This document shows, piece by piece, positions 1 to 8,327 of a stretch of 64,000 bases of DNA. The stretch is taken from assembly GCA_020633335.1 (NCBI GenBank), contig JACKDU010000007.1:1-64000 (forward strand). Reading direction: 5' to 3'. Position numbers and translations under genes: made by a program. Under the pieces are notes generated by a model. It saw only the letters and a list, made by a program, of their open reading frames with translations, did no database searches and had not been told where the DNA came from. Positions within the stretch are counted from its first letter, which is position 1. Each line of letters opens with the position of its first letter. This DNA is from Myxococcales bacterium. Lineage in GTDB: Bacteria; Myxococcota_A; Polyangia; Nannocystales; Nannocystaceae.

Positions 1-1
1 A

Positions 2-1036
2 GAGGAGCTCGACGCGCGATCGCCAGGGGACGTCGTGATCACCCTGGCCGCCGAGATGGCGAGCGTCGACGGGTTCGTCGCGGCTGCGTGGGGGCGGCTT
101 GCGTCTGCTTGCCCTCCGGAGCTCGGCGCGGCGATCGAAGCGGCGCTGGCGAGCCCTCGCGCGGCCGCGGAGCGGCTCGACGCGGTGATCGAGGCGCTCC
201 TCGGAGCGCTGCCCCCGGGCGATCACCGGTTGGTGCTCGCGCTCGTGCCCATGCGAATCGCCGACGAAGCGGGCTATCGCGCGCTGGTGGAGCACCTCCT
301 GCGGCAGCGCCCGCGCCCACGCCTGCGCCTGATCCTCCGCGACGATCGCCAGGGCTCGCACGTCGCCGCCGAGCACCTCGGCGCCGACCACCCCAACAAC
401 CACCGCCTCGACCTTGCGATCGATCACAATGTCATCGCCGGCGCGACGCGGGAGGCGGCGCGCGACCCCAGGTGCGCGCCGACCGAGCGGGTCTCGGCGC
501 TCCTCCAGGCCGGGTACCACGACCTCGAGGGCGGCCGTCCAGGGGAGGCAGAGGCGAGCCTGACGGCGGCCTGGGTGATCGCAGGATCCCCGGAGGCGGC
601 GCTCTCGGCCGACGCCGTCGCGCAGCTCCGGGCGCTCGCCGGGCTCGGCCTCAGTCAGGTGGCGATCGCCCTCGATCAGCCCGAGCGGGGTCGAGCGCAC
701 CTCCTCGCGGCCTTCGCGGAGCTCGGCCGCCTCGGGGCCAGCGCGCCGGCGGCCCTCCGCGTGACGATCGCCGGCGCGCTCGGCCGCGCGCTCCACCGCG
801 GCGGGGAGCTGGAGGGGGCCGAGTCGGTCCTCCTGGTCGCCGCCCTCGCGGCGATCGAGATGGAGGCGCTCGGTGAGATCGCCGGCGTCTTCACCGATCT
901 CGGCGAGATTCGATGGTCGATGGGTCAGGTTGAGGAGGCGCGCGAGGCCTGGTCGACAGCCCGGGGCGCCGCCGAGGCGCTCGCCGACGACGCCCAACTC
1001 CACGCGATCGATCAACGCCTCCAGCGCTCTGCGTGA
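2..1036 (+). CDS. Helical TPR-like protein upstream of RHS gene, possibly 5'-partial
   Basis: Function not recognised. The frame is open to the left window edge, so the true start may lie outside; internal candidates are a GTG at 35 and an ATG at 56. The first 150 residues are Ala/Leu/Arg-rich. From about residue 145 to the end the protein is a regular series of amphipathic helices with the Ala/Leu/Gly spacing of TPR solenoids. It ends 30 bp before the PAAR-RHS gene on the same strand, so it is probably co-transcribed and could be an adaptor or chaperone for that protein. That role is inferred from position only; no catalytic motif, signal peptide or membrane segment is visible. Confidence 0.7.
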   Translation, partial: EELDARSPGDVVITLAAEMASVDGFVAAAWGRLASACPPELGAAIEAALASPRAAAERLDAVIEALLGALPPGDHRLVLALVPMRIADEAGYRALVEHLLRQRPRPRLRLILRDDRQGSHVAAEHLGADHPNNHRLDLAIDHNVIAGATREAARDPRCAPTERVSALLQAGYHDLEGGRPGEAEASLTAAWVIAGSPEAALSADAVAQLRALAGLGLSQVAIALDQPERGRAHLLAAFAELGRLGASAPAALRVTIAGALGRALHRGGELEGAESVLLVAALAAIEMEALGEIAGVFTDLGEIRWSMGQVEEAREAWSTARGAAEALADDAQLHAIDQRLQRSA

Positions 1037-1066
1037 GCCCCACTCGAAGCGAAGGCGAGCCTAGCC

Positions 1067-4000
1067 ATGTACCTCAGCACAGAACCCCCCTCCGACGACA
1101 TCGCGGACCTCGCCAAGAAGGAGCTCGGCGACGCCTGGGACAAGACTCCGACCGCTGTCCTGATCGACAAGGTCCAGCGCGGCGAGTTCTCTTGGATCGA
1201 TCTCCTCGAGATGGACTCGCCGAAGGACATCATCGAGGGCACGGCCAACGCCTTTGTCCAGCACTTCGTCGATCTCCTGGCGTCGAAGGTGCCCTTCGGC
1301 GCCTCGCCTGCGGCATCCGTGGGCGACCTCCACATCGGCTCGCCCCACGTCCACCTCCTGCCCGTCCCCCATCCGATGCCCCTGACCGTCGGACCGATCA
1401 CATCCGGTTGCTGCCAGAGCGTGACGGTCCGCGGATGGCCTGCCGCTCGCGTCGGAGACTTCGGCTTCGCGGCCTGCCTCTGCGCCGCGCCCTTCTTCAA
1501 GATCAAGACCGGCTCAAGCTCGGTGTTCATCGGCGGAAAGCGGGCGGCTCGTATGTTTGACATCTCGCAGCATGGCACCGCGCCCATGACGCCGGCCGAG
1601 ATGGTGAAGGCGGTCGTCAACGGCGCGCGCAAGACGGTCGCCGTGCTCGCCCGCGGACGCCGACAGGTGAACGAGTGCGAGGAGGAGGCAAAGCGCGAGA
1701 TGGAGGAGGCGAGCCGCGCGATGCTCGATCTTCTGGAGAGCGCCACCGGAGCTGCGGGCTACGTCAGCGCTGCAGCGGGCCCGGCCGGGGCGGCCGCGCG
1801 ACGGGGGAGCCTCGTGCAGCGGGTCGCCACGGATGCGCAGGTGTCGACGGAGCTTCGCGCAACGGTGGCCGCGGCGATCGCCGATGCTTCCTCGGCATCC
1901 GCAACCGCGAGCGCGGTCGCCATGGCGGGCAAGGTCGCCGCGAGTCAGATGGGCACCGACGCCGACGCGACCGCTATCGAGGCGGCGATGGCCCTGGATC
2001 CCACAACCCCGCCGAGCATCGGCGCGCTGGTGGCCTTCCGCGACAACGTCGTGATCGGCGGCTTCCCGACGCCCGACATCCCAGTTCCGCTCGGCCACTT
2101 CGCCAAGCTGGCCCCCGAACGGATCCGCGCGCCGCTGCGGAGGGCTGACGCCAAGATCCGCCTCAAGCTCCGGATCGCCGGCATCAGGGTGCACGCGCGG
2201 ATCGACGAGCGCTTCCCGCGGGTGTCCCGGGCGCTCACCGGGGATCCGGTCGACGTCGTCACCGGCGCGGTCCTCAGCGAGGGCGTCGACGCCGTGCTCC
2301 GGGGGCGGGGCGATCTCGTCGTCCGCCGCTTCTACTCCTCGGCCTGGGCCGATCGACCGTCGCCGCTCGGCCGCGGCTGGAGCCTCTCGCTCGATCAGGC
2401 CGTCTGGGTCGAGGGGAGCTTCCTGGTCTATCGGACAGACGATGGCCGCGAGCTGACCTACGCGCTCCCCGAGGGCCGGCGCGCGACGGACGAGCGCCTC
2501 GACGGGCTGATCCTCGTCGACCCCTCCAACAACCTGCGACTCGTCGCGCTCGCGGACGGCCGCTGGCGGATCACGGGCGCGGAGGGGGCGATCGTCGAGC
2601 TCCAGCCGATCCCCGGCGAGCGTCGCCGCGAGGCTCACCTCGCGCGGGCGGTCGCGATCCGCGGCCCCGGCGAGGTGCGTGTCGATCTCCACCACGACGC
2701 GCGGGGCCGCCTCGTCGCCGCGAGTGGGCCCGGCGGCCGGACCCTCGGTCTCCGCTGGGACGCCGAGGATCGCCTGGAGGCCCTCACCCTCCCCGATCCC
2801 GAGGGGCCGGGGGAGGTCGAGCATGTCCGCTACCTGCGCTCGCCCGCCGACGATCTCGTGGCGGTCGTCGACGCGGCGGGCGGCCGCTGGCGCTACGCCT
2901 ACGCCGACCACCGGCTGGTCGAGGCGACGGGCCCCGACGGGCGCTCCTTCTACTTCGAATACGACGGCCCAGGCGCCCAGGCCCGAGCGACCCGCACCTG
3001 GGGCGATGGCGGGGTCTTCGAGCGCCGCCTCTGCTACGACACGCAGCGGCGCAGGACCGTGATCGCCGACGGCGTGGGCGGCGCGACGATCGTCGAGTAC
3101 GACGGCTTCGGCCTGGTGTCGGCGATCACCGACCCGGACGGCACGACCCGGCGCCTCGTCCACGACGCCGAGGGTCGACGCGTCGCCGAGATCGACCCCC
3201 TCGGCGGCGTCGTCCGTCGGCGCTACGACGAGCTCGGTCGCTGCGTCGAGGTCATCGAAGCCGACGAATCCACCTGGTCATTCGACCATGATGAGGAGGG
3301 CCGCGTGATCCTGGCGATCGATCCGCTGGGCGGGCGCTGGCGCTGGCGATACGACGCCGAGGGGCGGCTCCTCGCCCGCACCGAGGCGAACGGCGCGGGC
3401 TTCGAGCGCCGGGAGGACGAAGAGGAGGGGCGCACGCGGATCTCGGACGGCGAGGGTCGACACATCGGGCTCTCCTGGAGCGCCGACGGCGATATCTGCG
3501 GGATCGAGGACGGCGAGGGTCGGCGCTGGCGCTTCGTCCACGATCGCCGGGGTCGCGTCCGCGAGGTGATCGAGCCCGAGGGTCGCCGCCGGCGCTTCGT
3601 CTACGATCGCGCGGACCGAGCGATCGCGGCGTCGACCGACGACGTGTTCGCATGGCGGGTGACACGCGACGTCGCGGGCCGGGCGATCACGATCGACCGC
3701 ACCGGCAGCGACATCCTCGAGCTCGCCTACGGGGCCTGCGGCGAACTCGCTCGTGTGCAGGGGCCCGGCTGCGCTCTCGAATACCGACGCGACCTCGACG
3801 GGCGTCTCCTGGCGATCGTCGACGGTCGAGGCGCGACCGAGGCCGGCGACGTCCCCCGAGAGAGAGTCATCCACGCCTTCACCCGGGCTATCGGCGGCGC
3901 GCTCCTCGTCGAGCGCACCCTCGACGGCCGCCGCCTCCGCTACCGACGCGACGCGGCCGGGCGGGTGAGCGCACGGATCGAGCCGAGCGGCGAGGAGACG

Positions 4001-5296
4001 AAGTTCGAGCGTGACCCCTCCGGGCGCGTCGTCGCCATCGCCTACGCCGACGGCGCGCGCGAGCGCTTCGCCCACCGCGGCGACGGGGCGCTCCTCCTCG
4101 CGCGCCGCGACGAGGGCGACGCGTCGTGGTGCGTCGAGTTCACGCGGGATCCCTCCGGCCAGGTGAGCGGTGAGGTCACCGGCGATCGCTGGGTCGCGAT
4201 CGACCGCGATCGCGGCGGTCTCCGCCGCCGCGTGCGGAGCTCGGAGGGGTTGGTGGTCGACTTGATACGGAGCGCGAGCGGGACGCTCTGCGAGCTCGAG
4301 ATCGCGGCCCAAGGCGGGCGCTGGCGGGTCCCGGTCGCGCGCAGAGCCGAGCCCGGAGCGACCCAGGCCGTCACGGCACCTCCCCCTGCGCCGACCGACG
4401 CAGCACATACGCCGGCGGCCGACCTCACGCTCGACGCGGACGGACGCGTCATCGCCCGGCGTTGCGCCGACGGCAGCGAGCAGCGCCTCCGATGGGACGC
4501 CGCGCACCGCCTCCGGGCCGTCGAGCGCGCAGGCGGCGAGACCATCACCTTCGACTACGACGCCCTCGGCCGCCGGATCCGCAAGACCTGCGGCGAGCGG
4601 ACGACCTCCTGGATCTGGGACGGCGATCTCCCTCTTCACGAGGAGGTGAGCGTCGCCGGCGAGGTCATATCTCGACGAACCTGGCTCTTCGACCATGATT
4701 CTTTCGCGCCGATCGCCGCCCTGATCGACGGCCGCTTCTTCGAGATTCGCTGCGACCAAATCGGCGCCCCCCGGATCGCCCTCGATGAGGCCGGGCGGGC
4801 GGTCTGGCGGGCCACCTCGGCGCCCGCCAGCGTCGACCATCGAGGGGTGGGCGAGCCCGGCGTCGAGCTCCCCTTCGGCCTCCCGGGCCACTACCTCGAT
4901 CCCGAGACCGGGCTCATCTACAGCCGCCACCGCTACGTCGATCCCTCGACCGCGCGCTTCCTCAGCCCGGATCCGAGCGGGCTGGCGGGCGGCCTCGATC
5001 CCCACGCGTACGTCGACGATCCGGCGACGATGATCGATCCGCTCGGGCTCCGCGGCCAGCCCGTGAACCCCGAGACGCTCCCAGGAGTGCCGGCCGACCC
5101 GATCTCCCCGCTCGGCCAGGCCACCCAGGGACCGATCCCGCCGGCGGCTGCGATCGGGCCCGCTCCCGGCGCACCGACGGAGCTTCGCGCGCCGCGCCCC
5201 GCCCTCGATCGCCTCCTCGATCCGCTCCGGCGAGGGGCCGAGCGCCTCCAGCGTCGCATCATCAAAGCGTCGCTGGAGGCCTCGAGGTGCACCTGA
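1067..5296 (+). CDS. PAAR-domain RHS/YD-repeat protein, no recognisable C-terminal toxin
   Basis: Polymorphic-toxin-type protein of 1409 aa. Residues about 77-165 resemble a PAAR spike tip (glycine/proline-rich, with CC and CLC cysteine pairs), which would place it on a type VI secretion needle. Residues 175-330 are helical and Ala-rich. From about residue 389 a DUF6531-like segment (GDPVDVVTGA) opens the RHS shell, followed by many YD repeats of the form G-R-x-x-x-x-x-Y/D. The conserved core end (PGHYLDPETGLIYSRHRYVD, then DPSGLAGG and MIDPLGL) lies near residues 1265-1330. In active RHS toxins a variable toxin follows; here only 79 Pro/Ala-rich residues remain, with no known catalytic signature. 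No immunity gene follows, because the next gene is on the opposite strand. The ATG at 1067 is supported by the conserved N-terminus. Confidence 0.9.
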   Translation: MYLSTEPPSDDIADLAKKELGDAWDKTPTAVLIDKVQRGEFSWIDLLEMDSPKDIIEGTANAFVQHFVDLLASKVPFGASPAASVGDLHIGSPHVHLLPVPHPMPLTVGPITSGCCQSVTVRGWPAARVGDFGFAACLCAAPFFKIKTGSSSVFIGGKRAARMFDISQHGTAPMTPAEMVKAVVNGARKTVAVLARGRRQVNECEEEAKREMEEASRAMLDLLESATGAAGYVSAAAGPAGAAARRGSLVQRVATDAQVSTELRATVAAAIADASSASATASAVAMAGKVAASQMGTDADATAIEAAMALDPTTPPSIGALVAFRDNVVIGGFPTPDIPVPLGHFAKLAPERIRAPLRRADAKIRLKLRIAGIRVHARIDERFPRVSRALTGDPVDVVTGAVLSEGVDAVLRGRGDLVVRRFYSSAWADRPSPLGRGWSLSLDQAVWVEGSFLVYRTDDGRELTYALPEGRRATDERLDGLILVDPSNNLRLVALADGRWRITGAEGAIVELQPIPGERRREAHLARAVAIRGPGEVRVDLHHDARGRLVAASGPGGRTLGLRWDAEDRLEALTLPDPEGPGEVEHVRYLRSPADDLVAVVDAAGGRWRYAYADHRLVEATGPDGRSFYFEYDGPGAQARATRTWGDGGVFERRLCYDTQRRRTVIADGVGGATIVEYDGFGLVSAITDPDGTTRRLVHDAEGRRVAEIDPLGGVVRRRYDELGRCVEVIEADESTWSFDHDEEGRVILAIDPLGGRWRWRYDAEGRLLARTEANGAGFERREDEEEGRTRISDGEGRHIGLSWSADGDICGIEDGEGRRWRFVHDRRGRVREVIEPEGRRRRFVYDRADRAIAASTDDVFAWRVTRDVAGRAITIDRTGSDILELAYGACGELARVQGPGCALEYRRDLDGRLLAIVDGRGATEAGDVPRERVIHAFTRAIGGALLVERTLDGRRLRYRRDAAGRVSARIEPSGEETKFERDPSGRVVAIAYADGARERFAHRGDGALLLARRDEGDASWCVEFTRDPSGQVSGEVTGDRWVAIDRDRGGLRRRVRSSEGLVVDLIRSASGTLCELEIAAQGGRWRVPVARRAEPGATQAVTAPPPAPTDAAHTPAADLTLDADGRVIARRCADGSEQRLRWDAAHRLRAVERAGGETITFDYDALGRRIRKTCGERTTSWIWDGDLPLHEEVSVAGEVISRRTWLFDHDSFAPIAALIDGRFFEIRCDQIGAPRIALDEAGRAVWRATSAPASVDHRGVGEPGVELPFGLPGHYLDPETGLIYSRHRYVDPSTARFLSPDPSGLAGGLDPHAYVDDPATMIDPLGLRGQPVNPETLPGVPADPISPLGQATQGPIPPAAAIGPAPGAPTELRAPRPALDRLLDPLRRGAERLQRRIIKASLEASRCT

Positions 5297-5504
5297 CACC
5301 GCGTGACCGCGGCCCCGAAGCACCCTCTCACGGTCCGAGCCGACGCTCCAGGCACCCCCCGCATCGCCATCGAGCGACCAAGGCTCGGAACATGCGCGCG
5401 AGGATCGAAACGTCGGTGTCGGCGACGGGAGGTCGGTTCGGGCGCCCACGAGCGTCGTCAACGAGGCCAGCGGCGAGTCGCTGGCCAGGCGGCCATCTGA
5501 GGCG

Positions 5505-6539
5505 CTAGAAGCGACCGACCACCAGGAGACCGCCGCCGCTCCGCGAGACCGTCGGAGCGACGGTCGCGTGGGGCTTGCGCGTCTCCTTGTCGACGACCAG
5601 GAGGCCGACGCCGGTGAGCACCGCGACCCCGCCGACGCCGAGGAGGGCGATGCTCGGCGCCTTGAGATCGCGCCCGCTCCGCTCGTCGGCGACGAGGAGC
5701 GCGCTACCTGCCCCAAGGGACACGGCGCCGAGGATCACCGCGCCGATCCCCGCGCGGCCGAGCCTCCCGAGGCGGCGGCGCTCGACCTCCGGCTCCACCG
5801 GCGGCGGCAGCTCGACGACCGGCGGCGGCGCGACGACCTCGGGCTCGACCGGCGGCTCGGGCGGGGACTCGGGCTCCACCGGCGGCTCGGCGTGGTCCTT
5901 GATCATCGGCGCGAGGAGATCGAGCTCGCCCTTGAGCTGGTGGAGGAGCTCGTCCTCGAGGCAGAGCTCGCACTTCCGCCGGCGCCGCGATCCCGGGACC
6001 TCCTCGTCGCCGTGGTAGACGACCAGGGTCGACACGTAGCCCGCGCTCTCATCCCCGAGCGGCGCGACGACGATCTCGACGACGTACTCGGCGTTGACCG
6101 CCGTCATGATCCCCTCGGCGCGCAGGGCCTCGAAGCCCAGGCCCTCGATCCGCGCCGGCAGATCGCCGGCGATCTGGACGCTGTCAAAGGCGGTCGTGCC
6201 GACCCGCAGCGAGGCCTTGAGGCGCTTGCGTGCGACCAGCGGGGTGATCGGCGCACGAGCCGTCGGCGCGACCTCGCCGGCCGTCGCGGTCAGCGGCGTC
6301 GCGGGCTTGACCGGCGTCGCGGCGGACGGCCCCGCCGCGTCGGTCTTCACCTCCGACGAGTTGGTCGACCCCGCCGCCCCAGCCGCCTCGTTCGAGACCC
6401 CGGACGCGGGGCTCGCGGCCGACGACGACGATGTCGGCGACGGCCCCCGGACGCTGTCCTGGGGCGACCCCGCCGAGGCCGACGGGCTGGCGATCGCCAA
6501 CATCGACAGCAGCGTGATCCCAATCAAATCGACAACCAC
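5505..6539 (-). CDS. Exported or membrane-anchored protein, Pro/Glu-rich linker, unknown
   Basis: Unknown 344-aa envelope protein. It starts at a GTG (6539) followed by a short hydrophobic signal-like stretch (VVDLIGITLLSMLAIA) and a Ser/Ala/Pro-rich spacer to about residue 105. A folded alpha/beta segment (residues about 105-215) follows, with a CELCLEDELL cysteine pair. Next come a proline/glutamate-rich linker with PPVEPE repeats and two hydrophobic helices near the C-terminus (about residues 260-315). This resembles two-part myxobacterial proteins with a globular domain, a disordered PE linker and a C-terminal membrane pair, but no family can be named. It is convergent with the RHS gene and divergent from the next gene. 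Confidence 0.7.
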   Translation of the reverse strand: MVVDLIGITLLSMLAIASPSASAGSPQDSVRGPSPTSSSSAASPASGVSNEAAGAAGSTNSSEVKTDAAGPSAATPVKPATPLTATAGEVAPTARAPITPLVARKRLKASLRVGTTAFDSVQIAGDLPARIEGLGFEALRAEGIMTAVNAEYVVEIVVAPLGDESAGYVSTLVVYHGDEEVPGSRRRRKCELCLEDELLHQLKGELDLLAPMIKDHAEPPVEPESPPEPPVEPEVVAPPPVVELPPPVEPEVERRRLGRLGRAGIGAVILGAVSLGAGSALLVADERSGRDLKAPSIALLGVGGVAVLTGVGLLVVDKETRKPHATVAPTVSRSGGGLLVVGRF

Positions 6540-6666
6540 CGGAGCCAGGCACTAGCAAACTACGATCGCCGGGGAATCGCAAGGATCGGGGCTTGTTCGT
6601 GGTCGCGCGCCGAGATCCGCGCGAAGGTGCGCAGCCCTGGCCAAACCGTCAGGTTAGCGGCACTCT

Positions 6667-7395
6667 ATGGAGGTGCAGCGCGGCCGCCAACTCGCCCTCG
6701 CAGGAGCGCTCCTCGCCAGCGCCGCGCCGCTCCGCGCCGACGCGAGACCGCCCGCCAAGCCGGGGGAGATCCGCCCACTGCCGCGCCTCCAACTCGCGGT
6801 CGCGCCGGTGATCGGGCCGATGTCGCAGGGCGAGCTCGACTGTCGCCCGCGCGCCGGCGGGGTGATCTACTGCGAGGACGGCGGCACCTTCCTCGGCGCC
6901 GGCGGCAGCCTCGAGCTCCGCGCCAAGGTCTACGGCCCCTTCTTCATCCACGGCCGCGGCCTCGTCGTCGGCAACATCCGCCAGGCTCCGCGGGCGGTCC
7001 ACGCGGGCATGGGCGGCGGCGGCGTCGGCATCGGCGCCTATCACCGCCTCGCCTTCATCCGCGCCGAGTACCTCGTCGTCGGCACCTTCGGCAGCGACCG
7101 CTACAAGCCGCCCTTCGGCGATCTCAACGGCGCCAGCGACGTCTACGATCACCACGCAGGGCTGATCAGCGGCGGGATCCGCTACCCCTTCGCCCAGCGC
7201 CTCAGCGCCGAGCTCTGGGGCGGCTTCATGATCGGCCCCCGCGCGCACCGGACCACGCCCTTCGAGGTCTCGTACCCCGATCGCCTGATCTACTCGTTCC
7301 TCGTCGGCGCCGGCCTCGCCTTTGATCTGATCCGCGGCCGCGCCCCGGCCCCCGCGAGCGCGCCGGTCCCGAGCGCAGCCTCGCCGTCGCCCTGA
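6667..7395 (+). CDS. Putative outer-membrane beta-barrel protein
   Basis: Protein of 242 aa with an N-terminal signal peptide (basic start, LALAGALLASAAPLRADA, likely cleavage after residue 25). The mature part is rich in Gly, aromatic residues and alternating hydrophobic/polar strands (FFIHGRGLVVGNI, LISGGIRYPF, LSAELWGGFMIG). It ends in amphipathic strands before a short Ala/Pro tail. This is the usual look of a small outer-membrane barrel, but no specific family is recognisable. ATG 6667 directly precedes the signal peptide. The 127-bp space to the divergent upstream gene probably holds both promoters. Confidence 0.7.
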   Translation: MEVQRGRQLALAGALLASAAPLRADARPPAKPGEIRPLPRLQLAVAPVIGPMSQGELDCRPRAGGVIYCEDGGTFLGAGGSLELRAKVYGPFFIHGRGLVVGNIRQAPRAVHAGMGGGGVGIGAYHRLAFIRAEYLVVGTFGSDRYKPPFGDLNGASDVYDHHAGLISGGIRYPFAQRLSAELWGGFMIGPRAHRTTPFEVSYPDRLIYSFLVGAGLAFDLIRGRAPAPASAPVPSAASPSP

Positions 7396-7463
7396 TCGGG
7401 CGCCTCGCGCCGCCGCCGTCGCACGCGGCCTCGAGTCGCCCCGCTCGCCGCTCGATCGTAGCG

Positions 7464-7497
7464 GGCCTCGCTGGCCTCGCTGGCCTCGCGGGCCTCA
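7464..7497. repeat. Short tandem repeat, 9-bp unit ggcctcgct
   Basis: Just under four head-to-tail copies of a 9-bp unit (ggcctcgct, twice perfect, then two variants) in the 169-bp convergent space between the barrel gene and the MBL-fold gene. Nothing suggests coding or CRISPR function. Confidence 0.6.
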
Positions 7498-7564
7498 CCC
7501 CGATCATCGCAGGCTGCGCAGGGACTCGTCCGCACGCGCCCGCGGACGGAGCGCGTGCCTGCCG

Positions 7565-8248
7565 CTATCGACCCGCGCGCGGCGGGCTGATCCCCTTGTA
7601 CGTGCAGAACTCCGCGACGCTCATCGCCAGCAGCGCCGGGTTGGCGCTGAGCTCCCACGCGAGCGTGCTCGTCGGCGTCTCGCCGTAGTCGTGGCCCGGG
7701 TAGATCCGGGTCATCTCCGGCAGCGCGGCGATCCGCCGCTGGAGCGTGTCGACGTAGGCGATCGGATCGCTCGCGCTCCCGCAGGAGCCGACGAAGAGGA
7801 CGTCGCCGGTGCAGAGCGCGGGCGCCGAGGGGACGAACCAGCACACGCAACCGGGCGCGTGGCCGGGCGCGAAGATCGCCTGCACCCGATCGCCGCCGAT
7901 CGAGATCTCCTGACCGTCGGCGACCGCGATCACCCGCTCGCCCGGGACCCCGCGTTCGCCGCAGAGCTCGCGGAGGCGCGCGACCTCGAGCGGGTGGGCG
8001 TAGACCGCGGCGCCGGTCGCGGCCGCGACCTCGGCGACCGCCTCGACGTGATCGTCGTGGCCGTGGGTCACCAGGACCGCGGCGATCCGCCAGCCGCGCG
8101 CGGCCGCGAGCCGGAGGATCCGGTCGCCCTCGAACGCCGGATCGACGATCGCGGCGACCCCGGCGGCCCCGGCCCCCGCCCTCGCCTCGCCGATCAGCGT
8201 CGAGAAGTTGTCGACGAGGCCGACCTCGATCTGGACGAGCTCGAGCAC
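7565..8248 (-). CDS. MBL-fold metallo-hydrolase (glyoxalase II / persulfide dioxygenase-like)
   Basis: Metallo-beta-lactamase-fold enzyme of 227 aa, probably a thioester hydrolase or sulfur dioxygenase of the GloB/ETHE1 type; the substrate cannot be fixed from sequence. The metal-binding set is complete: HGHDDH at residues 62-67, H130 in APGHAPG, D149 in CTGDVLF and the C-terminal PGHDYG near residue 187. The protein opens directly with the beta-strand LELVQIEVGLVDNF typical of this family. I therefore chose the GTG at 8248 rather than far-upstream starts, which would run into the helicase gene. It is divergent from the helicase with about 80 bp between starts. Confidence 0.88.
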   Translation of the reverse strand: MLELVQIEVGLVDNFSTLIGEARAGAGAAGVAAIVDPAFEGDRILRLAAARGWRIAAVLVTHGHDDHVEAVAEVAAATGAAVYAHPLEVARLRELCGERGVPGERVIAVADGQEISIGGDRVQAIFAPGHAPGCVCWFVPSAPALCTGDVLFVGSCGSASDPIAYVDTLQRRIAALPEMTRIYPGHDYGETPTSTLAWELSANPALLAMSVAEFCTYKGISPPRAGR

Positions 8249-8327
8249 GCCGCAGACAAAGCACAGCGCCGCCGCGCAGACAAGCCTTGCGCGGAGATCC
8301 GCGATTCCGTACAACGCCGCCTCGCCG

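Noticed and set aside
5287..5508. A possible out-of-frame continuation encoding a lost RHS toxin or immunity protein
   Set aside because: The alternative frames after the RHS stop are short and Arg/Ser/Pro-rich, with no resemblance to a toxin or immunity protein.
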